Assembly (NCBI RefSeq): GCF_007097155.1
Contig: NZ_VJWA01000001.1
Location: 1,645,501 to 1,709,500, forward strand
Origin: Glacieibacterium frigidum
Lineage (GTDB): Bacteria > Pseudomonadota > Alphaproteobacteria > Sphingomonadales > Sphingomonadaceae
Direction of reading: 5' to 3'
DNA: 64,000 nucleotides
The notes beneath the pieces were generated by a model. That model saw only the letters and a program-made list of their open reading frames with translations. It was not told the DNA's origin and made no database searches. Position numbers and translations under genes: made by a program. Shown one piece after another: positions 54,373 to 64,000 of this stretch. Position 1 is the first letter of the stretch; every line of letters starts with the position of its first letter.

Positions 54373-55566
54373 ATGGCTGAGATTGAATTGGAATTTGTCG
54401 ATGAGGATGACACTGCGCTTCAGGAAAGCGAGACTGAAGCCTTCTCCGATGCGGTTCTCTATTCATCAGATTGGACGGTTGAGACTGTTATTTCTCAGCT
54501 GAAGAGCAAGAATATCGACCTCAATCCACGCTTTCAGCGCCGGGATGCGTGGACCCTCAAAGGCAAAAGCCGCTTCATTGAGTCGATAATCATCGGCCTA
54601 CCGATCCCGCAGATAGTGCTCGCTGAAAAGAAGGGCCAACGTGGGCAATTTATCGTTCTTGACGGAAAGCAACGACTTTTAGCTCTTCTACAATTTACGG
54701 GTCAATCCGAAGGAGATAAAAATGGATTCGGATTAAGTGGCATGGAGGCTCGCACCGACCTCTCCCGGAAGCGTTTTTCGCAATTACAGAAAGATCCAGC
54801 ACGCCGCGATGACTTAAACATATTCTTTAATAATACAATTCGGACCGTAGTCATTCGCAACTGGCCTAACACCGCATTTCTTCATCTAGTCTTTTTGAGA
54901 CTAAATACCGGAAGCGTTAAGCTGTCTCCGCAAGAGCTGCGGCAGGCTATGGTTCCGGGACCATTTTCCGACTTTATTGACGATATAGCAATGGATATGA
55001 AGTCGGTCCAGAGACTTCTTTCGCGGACAAACCCGGATCCAAGAATGCGGGACGTCGAACTTTTAGTGCGGTATCTCTCATTCAGACGTTTCTTGGCTGA
55101 GTATGGTGGCCGAATGAAAGAATTCCTAGATAATTGCTGTGCTTCACTGAACGAGCACTGGAACAGAGATCAAAACTCCGTTTACAGGAACCTTGGCGAT
55201 TTTGACGCTGGGCTTGACATACTATTTGAGGTATTTGGGGACAATTTGCTTGCACGCAAGATAGGATCGAAGTCCTTTAATAGAGCAATATTCGACGTCT
55301 TGATATTTTATGCAACTGATCAAATCATTCGAGAAGCTATGCTAAGTAATAGAGAAACTGTTTTAGAAACCTATAATCAATGTTTATCAAATCAGGCATT
55401 TCTAGAATCAGTTGAGAGCGACACCGCAGGTATACCGCATACCTACGATCGACTGGCGATTTGGGGAACCGCTCTACGAGCGGCGCTAGGCATCGAATTC
55501 AACGTTCCGACTGTGACGACTAACCAAGATGGGTCTGTAAGGATAAATTTCGCCGGATTTCGCTAA
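54373..55566 (+). CDS. DUF262 (ParB/Srx-fold) protein of a candidate defence module
   Basis: 397 residues from ATG 54373; the frame is open upstream to GTG 54286, which would add 29 residues. DUF262 signatures: NPRFQRRDAW (P52, R56, R57), KSRFIESIIIGLPIPQIVLAE, and VLDGKQRLLALLQF (D97-R101; canonical DGQQR with Lys for the first Gln), then LRLNTGSVKLSPQELRQAM. No DUF1524 HNH domain follows, unlike GmrSD. DUF262 is found in DNA-modification-sensing and defence systems. Codon use is AT-rich (AAT, ATA, TTA common), unlike neighbours, which indicates transfer. One base separates it from the HEPN gene, so the two are co-expressed. Confidence 0.88.
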   Translation: MAEIELEFVDEDDTALQESETEAFSDAVLYSSDWTVETVISQLKSKNIDLNPRFQRRDAWTLKGKSRFIESIIIGLPIPQIVLAEKKGQRGQFIVLDGKQRLLALLQFTGQSEGDKNGFGLSGMEARTDLSRKRFSQLQKDPARRDDLNIFFNNTIRTVVIRNWPNTAFLHLVFLRLNTGSVKLSPQELRQAMVPGPFSDFIDDIAMDMKSVQRLLSRTNPDPRMRDVELLVRYLSFRRFLAEYGGRMKEFLDNCCASLNEHWNRDQNSVYRNLGDFDAGLDILFEVFGDNLLARKIGSKSFNRAIFDVLIFYATDQIIREAMLSNRETVLETYNQCLSNQAFLESVESDTAGIPHTYDRLAIWGTALRAALGIEFNVPTVTTNQDGSVRINFAGFR

Positions 55567-55567
55567 C

Positions 55568-56244
55568 GTGTCGGCCCGTTTTGATGAATTGTCGGTCAGA
55601 ATTGGGGAGCTAAGAAAGCTTCTCTTGCCTGCTAAGTTTGATCCAACTGGCCTCTACAAAGATGCGATGCGCGTCTCAACACGGGCAATGTCTTTCCGCG
55701 TTCTTTGCCATGCCGAGGTTGAGGCATACATGGAAGATCGTGTTTTGGAGATATCATCTACGGCTCTTAAGTCTTGGGAGAAGATGAGGTACGTTTCAAC
55801 AACAGCGTTTCATATGATAGGATTTAGCGGGCGCACGCTCGACCGACCACCAGAAACGCTCCATACGGAAGATCAAAATAAGACCAAGGACTGGCTGTCA
55901 AGAGTTGAGATTCATGATCGATTTTCGCGTTGTGTCGCCGATTATCAGCGGCGCGTTAGAAAGGAAAATCACGGGATCAAAGAAAAAAATATTATGCAGA
56001 TGCTAGTTCCCATTGGCTTTGATATGACAAAGTGCGACGGTATTTTTCTTCAAGCTATGAGTACTTTTGGTGAAGCGCGCGGTACGGTTGCTCACACGAG
56101 TGGCAAGTTACATGTGCAAAAGGGCATAGACCCAAAGGGTGAGTATTCAGTATTGCTCGGTATACTCAAGTCACTTGAGATAATTGACAAGGAGATGGAT
56201 CGCCTCCTCCTTTCTGCCTGTGCGACCGAGTTGCCTGCAGCTAA

Positions 56245-56248
<4 letters not shown>
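55568..56248 (+). CDS. HEPN-like protein paired with DUF262
   Basis: 226 residues from GTG 55568. All-helical; the first part (AMSFRVLCHAEVEAYMEDRVLEI, about 40-62) resembles the opening helix of MAE_28990/RiboL-PSP-type HEPN domains, and R171-G-T-V-A-H176 (ARGTVAHTSG) fits the R-x4-6-H RNase motif of HEPN toxins. AT-rich like its partner. Its TAA overlaps the dnaE TAG on the opposite strand. By analogy it would be an RNase effector or toxin; no activity is shown, and the domain call rests on motif reading. Confidence 0.7.
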
Positions 56249-59706
<3,458 letters not shown>

Positions 59707-59785
59707 GGCTACGAATATGGCGGCGGGACTCGCACGGGCACAAGGCGGGGGGCGTGGTTTGCGGGGGATAAGTCGCTTCGGTGGC

Positions 59786-59958
59786 CTTCCTTCTTCGCGC
59801 CTTCGCGTGAAACCCTGTGTCCTGCCTTCGCCCCGAGAGCGGGACCTAGAATCTCACACGAAGGCACGAAGGCACGAAGAAGAAGGGGAAGAAGGTAGAA
59901 ACTGGTCGAGGTCGGCCGCCCTCTCTTCCTTCTTCGTGCCTTCGTGCCTTCGTGTGAG
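59786..59958. repeat. Palindromic repeat family B, copy 2, with extra arms
   Basis: Left arm CTTCTTCGCGCCTTCGCGTG, centre TGTGTCCTGCCTTCG and AGCGGGACC, then CACGAAGGCACGAAGGCACG, a spacer, and the inverse CGTGCCTTCGTGCCTTCGTG. The 319-base gap between dnaE and the Nudix gene (59707-60025) holds this element and no supported gene. Confidence 0.8.
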
Positions 59959-60025
59959 CAATTCTCTTGTCTGCGGTCGGCAGGGACGGGATGACGACGG
60001 GCAGGCGACGCGCTACCCAACCCCC

Positions 60026-60790
60026 ATGTCCGAAGCCTCCCCCGCCGCCACCGTCGTCATCCTGCGCGAAGGCGCGGGCACCCCCGAGCTGCTGCTCACC
60101 GAGCGCCACGGCAAGCTGGGGTTCGCCGGCGGCGCGATGGTCTTTCCGGGCGGCAAGGTCGACGACGGCGACCTGGGGATCGCACGCGACCCCGAACTCG
60201 CTTGCGGCTTCGAGGCACTCGCCGACACCGACGCCGCCGCGCGCATCGCTGCCGCGCGCGAGGCGTTCGAGGAGGTCGGCATCCTGTTGTCGGCAGGCCC
60301 GGCGCTCGACGCCGCGACCGTCGCCGAGTGGCGCGCCCGCTTTGCCGACAGTAGCGACGAGGCGGGCACCTATGCCGCCTTCCTGCGCGCTTGCCGACAC
60401 CGCGCCGACGCCGCGCGCCTGACCCCGTTCGCGCACTGGGTGCCGCCTGCCGGGCTGCACCGCCGCTTCGACACATTATTCTACATCGCGGTCGTGCCGG
60501 CCGGCACCGAGGCGCTGATCGACGGCACCGAGGCGGTCGCCGCGCACTGGACCACTGCTGCAGCGGCCTGTGCCGACACCGGCCACACATTGATCTTCCC
60601 GACGCGCCGCAACCTCGAACGCCTCGCGCAATACGACAGTGTCGTCGCGCTCCTCGCCACGCTCGACCGCCCGCCGACGCGCATCGAACCGCGCATCGTC
60701 GAGCGCGACGGCGCGCAATGGCTGACGATCCCAGAGGGTTGCGACTATCCGGTCACCGAGGAACGTCTGGAGCGCTCGCAGCGGGGCTGA
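60026..60790 (+). CDS. Nudix hydrolase (NUDT19-like)
   Basis: 254 residues from ATG 60026. Nudix box: FPGGKVDDGD with an inserted stretch before AAREAFEEVGIL (long loop as in NUDT19/CoA-type members), giving the REUxEExGU core. Later HWVPPAGLHRRFDTLFYIAVVP. Hydrolyses a nucleoside diphosphate linked to another group, possibly CoA derivatives. Its 3-prime end overlaps the convergent POT gene by 38 bases. Confidence 0.9.
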   Translation: MSEASPAATVVILREGAGTPELLLTERHGKLGFAGGAMVFPGGKVDDGDLGIARDPELACGFEALADTDAAARIAAAREAFEEVGILLSAGPALDAATVAEWRARFADSSDEAGTYAAFLRACRHRADAARLTPFAHWVPPAGLHRRFDTLFYIAVVPAGTEALIDGTEAVAAHWTTAAAACADTGHTLIFPTRRNLERLAQYDSVVALLATLDRPPTRIEPRIVERDGAQWLTIPEGCDYPVTEERLERSQRG

Positions 60791-62105
60791 GCAGCGGCCC
60801 GATCAGCGGACGCAGCACCGCAACGGCAACCAGCGACAGACCCGCGACACCGGCATGGACAAGCCAGAAATCGACCGTCGTCAACCGGTCGTACAGCCCG
60901 CCGAGCGCGCCAACCGCGAACTGCGACGCCGCGTCGTAAAGCGCGAACACCGCCATCATTACCGCGACGATGGCGAGCGGCGCGGCGCGCGCGAAGGTCG
61001 ACTGGATCACCGTGTAACTCATTGGGGTAGCGATATCGGACAGCAAGAAGAATAGCAGCACCGGCCAGATCGAGACCTGCCCGGCGCCCGCAACCCAAGT
61101 GCCCCAGGCCAGCGCCAGCAGAGCGGCGACCTGGATCGTTCCGCCAAGTGCGATCCAGCGCCAGTCGCTCCAGTCGCGGCCCGCCCGCGCCTGCCGCGCC
61201 CAGATGCGGGTCAGCACCGCGACTGCGATAATCGTCAGCGCGCCGTCGATCGACACGAACCACGTCACCGGCATCGTCAGCCCGAAGACCGACCGGTCAA
61301 CCTTGGCCTCGGCCCAGACGAGCAGGATGTTGAACGCCTGGTTGTACGCCGCCGTCATCAGGATCAGCGGCAGCAGCATCAGCACGAGCGCGCCGATCAC
61401 TTGGCCATCGCGGCGCGATAGCTTGGCGCGCATCGCCCCGCCGCTCCTTCGCAGGGCATCGACGGGCAGATGCCGCCAGCCCACGACATAGACCCCGATT
61501 GCCACCAGCATCGCGATCGCCGCCGCGCCGAAGCCCCAGTCGAAGCCGATCTTCTCCCCCAGCGTGCCCGCGATCAGCGGCGCCGCCATCGCGCCGACGT
61601 TGAGGCCGATCAGATAGATGCCGAAACCGCCCTTGCGCCGCGGATCGTCGGGTCCGTACAGGCTCGCGACCTGCGCCGCCATGTTGGCGCGGACCATTCC
61701 CGACCCCGTCACAAGCAGAACCAGTGCGACAAGGAAATACGCCGGCTGGGTCATCAGCGCATGCCCCGCCGCCATGATCAGGCAGCCGGACAGCACGGCA
61801 CGGCGGGCCCCGATCAGCCGGTCGCCGATCACCCCGCCGAGCAGCGGCATGATCGACACGGTGCCTGCATACAGGCCGTAGATCGCTGAGCCGAGCGCGA
61901 TGATTGACGGCGTTCCGCTGCCGAACAACAGTCGCTGCAGCCCGCCAAGACCAAGCACGGTCTCGATCGTCCCGGGCCGCAGCAGTTCGGCGTTGAGGTA
62001 CAACGGCAGCAGCGTGATCATGCCGTAGAAGGAGAAGCGGTCGAAGGCTTCGGTCGCGACGATGGTGCGCAGCGCGCGCGGCTGCGCGGTCGTCTCGACG
62101 GTCAC
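60753..62105 (-). CDS. POT/PTR-family transporter
   Basis: 450 residues from GTG 62105. The start is uncertain, but the first helix motif TEAFDRFSFYGMITLLPLYLNAELL follows soon; POT members carry E-x-F-E/D-R-F-x-Y-Y-G here. Also GGVIGDRLIGARRAVLSG, an MFS loop. Twelve helices. POT carriers are proton-coupled importers of di/tripeptides or other solutes; the ExxERFxYY segment is a D-R-F-S-F-Y variant, so the cargo may not be a peptide. Confidence 0.85.
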   Translation of the reverse strand: MTVETTAQPRALRTIVATEAFDRFSFYGMITLLPLYLNAELLRPGTIETVLGLGGLQRLLFGSGTPSIIALGSAIYGLYAGTVSIMPLLGGVIGDRLIGARRAVLSGCLIMAAGHALMTQPAYFLVALVLLVTGSGMVRANMAAQVASLYGPDDPRRKGGFGIYLIGLNVGAMAAPLIAGTLGEKIGFDWGFGAAAIAMLVAIGVYVVGWRHLPVDALRRSGGAMRAKLSRRDGQVIGALVLMLLPLILMTAAYNQAFNILLVWAEAKVDRSVFGLTMPVTWFVSIDGALTIIAVAVLTRIWARQARAGRDWSDWRWIALGGTIQVAALLALAWGTWVAGAGQVSIWPVLLFFLLSDIATPMSYTVIQSTFARAAPLAIVAVMMAVFALYDAASQFAVGALGGLYDRLTTVDFWLVHAGVAGLSLVAVAVLRPLIGPLLSPAASAPDVPR

Positions 62106-62149
62106 TCGCAGTCCCCCATGCCCCGTTCGCAGACTAGGGGCCGTGCCAC

Positions 62150-62488
62150 CTAGCGCAAGGGCTCGTCCTGCACCGCCGCCTTCTTCCGCAAATCCCGCAC
62201 CGCGCTGTACGCACCCGCCGCGATGAACGCCGCGAGGACCGCCCATACCCACCACGGAATGCCGCGCCCGGCGATGGCGAGATAGAGATACGCCGCGACG
62301 AAGCTGATGCCGGTGCCGATGATCGGCAGCGTCGCCGGTCGCCCCGCGCGCAGGCGCCGCACCGTCCACGCGCTGAATAGCAGGAAGAATGGGATCGCCC
62401 CGACGTAGATCGCGCCGAAGATCAGCGGGTCGACGCCGTATTGCGCGCCGAGGCCGAGGAACCAGGCCTTCGCCGCCTCCCAGCTCAC
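62150..62488 (-). CDS. Small membrane protein of unknown function
   Basis: 112 residues from GTG 62488 (GTGA with the amidohydrolase). Three hydrophobic helices: PLIFGAIYVGAIPFFLLFSAW, IIGTGISFVAAYLYLAIAG and WWVWAVLAAFIAAGAY. The tail KKAAVQDEPLR is hydrophilic. No family recognised. Translationally coupled to the exported amidohydrolase. Confidence 0.7.
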   Translation of the reverse strand: MSWEAAKAWFLGLGAQYGVDPLIFGAIYVGAIPFFLLFSAWTVRRLRAGRPATLPIIGTGISFVAAYLYLAIAGRGIPWWVWAVLAAFIAAGAYSAVRDLRKKAAVQDEPLR

Positions 62489-63768
62489 GGCTTGATGACC
62501 TCGCCGCCCTTCATCACGAAGGCGATGGACTTGAGGACCGTCACGTCGCGCAACGGGTCGCCCGCGACCGCGACGATGTCGGCGGCCATCCCCGGCGCGA
62601 TGCGGCCGACCTGATCCTTGATGCCGAGCAGTTCGGCGGCGCCTGTCGTCGCCGCGACGATCGCGGTGGCAGGTGTCATGCCGTGCTTGACCATCAATTC
62701 GAACTCGTCGGCGTTGCGGCCGTGCTTCGACACGCCGGCGTCGGTGCCGAAAGCGATCTTCACCCCTGCCGGCACCGCCTTTTCAAGCGCTTGGCCGGTG
62801 ATCGAGATGCGATACTTGACCTTCGCCAGCACCGCGGGCGGATAGGCATTGGGGTCGGCGGCAAGACGCTCCAGATAGCCGTTCACCGTCGACAGCGTCG
62901 GCACGTACCATGCCCCGCCCGCCTTGAAGAGCTTCAGGCTGTCCGGGTCCATCAGTGTGCCGTGCTCGATCGAATCTGCCCCTGCTGCCAGCGCCGCGTT
63001 GACCCCGTCGGCGCCGTGCGCGTGCACCGCCATCTTCTTGCCGTAGAGGTGCGCGGTATCGACCAGCGCCTTGACCTCGTCGTCGAAGATCTGCCGACCC
63101 AGCCCGACGCCGATGCGGCTGTTGACGCCACCGGTCGTGGCGATCTTGATGACGTCGACGCCGCGCCGGATCTGCAGGCGCACCGCCCTCCGGCACGCAT
63201 CGACGCCGTCGCAGATATTCTCCTGTCCGATCGACGCGTGCAGGTCCTCAGCGACGCCCAACGTCGCGTCCATATGGCCCGAGGTGGTCGAGATCGAGCG
63301 GCCCGCGTCGAGGATGCGCGGCCCCTTCACCCAGCTTGCAGCGACGGCATCGCGCAGCGCCAGCACCGCGCCGCTGTCGTCGCCCAGGTTACGCACGGTG
63401 GTAAAGCCGGCCCGCAACGTCTTCATCCCGTTGACCTGCGCCCGGAACGCCTTGGTACCGGGCGAGTCCGACACGCCCTCGACCAGCGCCGCGACGCCGC
63501 CGGCATCGGAATCGAGATGGACGTGCGCATCGATCAGGCCCGGCAGCACGAAGCGGTCGCGCAGGTCGATGACGCTTGCCCCTGCCGGCGGTGGCGTGAA
63601 GCCGTCGGCGACCGAGACGATGCGGCCACCGCTGACCGTGATCGTCGAAGCCCCGCGCGCCGCCTTGCCGGGCTGGTCGAGCAGCTGGCCCGCGTGGATG
63701 ACGATGGTCGCCGGCGTCTGCGCCGCGACCGGAGCGGCGGCCAACAGCGCCGCCACCAGAATTCTCAT
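62485..63768 (-). CDS. Exported metal-dependent amidohydrolase (imidazolonepropionase-like fold)
   Basis: 427 residues from ATG 63768, with AAGGAG upstream. Signal peptide ending PVAAQ. FVLPGLIDAHVHLDSD gives the HxH metal pair; RRGVDVIKIATTGGV holds the Lys that is usually carboxylated; MAVHAHGADGVNAALAAGADSIEHGTLMD holds two further His, and FGTDAGVS the Asp. Relatives hydrolyse dipeptides, N-acyl amino acids, ochratoxin or organophosphates. Periplasmic. ATGA overlap with the phosphomannose-isomerase-like gene. Confidence 0.92.
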   Translation of the reverse strand: MRILVAALLAAAPVAAQTPATIVIHAGQLLDQPGKAARGASTITVSGGRIVSVADGFTPPPAGASVIDLRDRFVLPGLIDAHVHLDSDAGGVAALVEGVSDSPGTKAFRAQVNGMKTLRAGFTTVRNLGDDSGAVLALRDAVAASWVKGPRILDAGRSISTTSGHMDATLGVAEDLHASIGQENICDGVDACRRAVRLQIRRGVDVIKIATTGGVNSRIGVGLGRQIFDDEVKALVDTAHLYGKKMAVHAHGADGVNAALAAGADSIEHGTLMDPDSLKLFKAGGAWYVPTLSTVNGYLERLAADPNAYPPAVLAKVKYRISITGQALEKAVPAGVKIAFGTDAGVSKHGRNADEFELMVKHGMTPATAIVAATTGAAELLGIKDQVGRIAPGMAADIVAVAGDPLRDVTVLKSIAFVMKGGEVIKP

Positions 63769-64000
63769 GCCGCCTGTCTCCTTGCCGCCGCCCATAGCCC
63801 CGGCGCGATACCCGCCCCCGGATAGGCGAGCAGCACGTCGCCGTCGCCATCGAACTCGATATCGGTACCGGTCTCGGCCAGCCAGACCTCACCCGCGCGG
63901 CACGGGGCGCCGTCGATGCGGCCCGCGCCGCCGATGATCGCCAGCCAGGTCGCGCGTCCCGCGGGCGGGTTGAGCGTCGCCCGGCCATTCGTCGCGACGC
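63765..64000 (-). CDS. C-terminal end of a phosphomannose-isomerase-like protein (partial)
   Basis: The reading frame is open from 63998 to the TGA at 63765 (78 codons visible), ending in a tail GLWAAARRQAA. The visible part contains ATLNPPAGRATWLAIIGGAG, then GAPCRAGEVWLAETGTDIEF and DVLLAYPG, which resembles the C-terminal cupin of class I mannose-6-phosphate isomerases. The start is outside the window. TGA overlaps the amidohydrolase ATG. Family call moderate. Confidence 0.55.
   Translation of the reverse strand, partial: VATNGRATLNPPAGRATWLAIIGGAGRIDGAPCRAGEVWLAETGTDIEFDGDGDVLLAYPGAGIAPGLWAAARRQAA

Overview
The window is about 69-70% G+C and is most likely a chromosomal segment of a Sphingomonadaceae bacterium (alphaproteobacterium). 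The evidence is the essential-gene order rpsB-tsf-pyrH-frr-uppS-cdsA-dxr-rseP-bamA-skp-fabZ with no lpxD or lpxA at the usual place beside fabZ (sphingomonads carry glycosphingolipids instead of LPS), two small PEP-CTERM proteins, a TonB-dependent receptor, and very dense gene packing with ATGA/GTGA/TTGA stop-start overlaps.

Region 1 (1-24.1 kb) is a large catabolic supercluster. A leftward operon runs from a TonB-dependent receptor (7373) through an unknown protein, an MFS transporter, an FAD-linked oxidase and a nitrilase-fold protein to a partial gene at the window edge. A rightward operon holds a MaoC dehydratase, an acyl-CoA dehydrogenase and two class III CoA-transferases (8238-12109), preceded by a gene for a small membrane protein. 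A GntR/UTRA regulator lies convergent to it. A second rightward operon of eight overlapping genes (12867-21193) encodes two MmgE/PrpD proteins, a PaaK-like ligase, an amidase, an SDR, a PuuE/imidase-like deacetylase-fold protein, a crotonase-fold protein and a VOC protein. A leftward operon (24082-21284) carries a secreted unknown, a DUF1838 protein, a DUF1330 protein and a quinone-oxidoreductase-like protein. A 12-bp palindrome, TTGTCCGGACAA (or 11 of 12), lies upstream of three of these units and is the likely operator of the GntR protein. The substrate is not evident. The cyclic-imidase-like protein plus the amidase hint at a cyclic imide or amide converted to a dicarboxylate and then to CoA esters.

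Region 2 (24.2-37.7 kb) is housekeeping and mixed: heme A synthase, a DUF2237 protein, rplM-rpsI, a PEP-CTERM protein, a DsbD-like protein with a redoxin, an amidohydrolase, a beta-hydroxyacid dehydrogenase with a DUF4760 protein, threonine ammonia-lyase, Bpt transferase, a second PEP-CTERM protein and NudC. Region 3 (37.8-49.6 kb) is an Ala-rich periplasmic protein followed by the translation / isoprenoid / outer-membrane biogenesis block, all leftward.

Region 4 (49.7-64 kb) contains a VOC protein, a DUF892 protein, a sulfotransferase, a soluble sugar dehydrogenase and glutaminase, then a clearly AT-richer two-gene island (about 54.25-56.25 kb) encoding a DUF262 (ParB/Srx-fold) protein and a HEPN-type protein with an R-x4-H motif. 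This is a candidate defence or toxin module lying directly against the dnaE stop codon. dnaE, a Nudix hydrolase, a POT-family transporter, a small membrane protein, an amidohydrolase and the end of a phosphomannose-isomerase-like gene complete the window. Two families of palindromic intergenic repeats occur: a REP-like GTCATYCC element (five copies) and a longer CTTCGCGCCTTCGCGTGAAA element (two copies). No rRNA, tRNA, CRISPR array or insertion sequence was seen.
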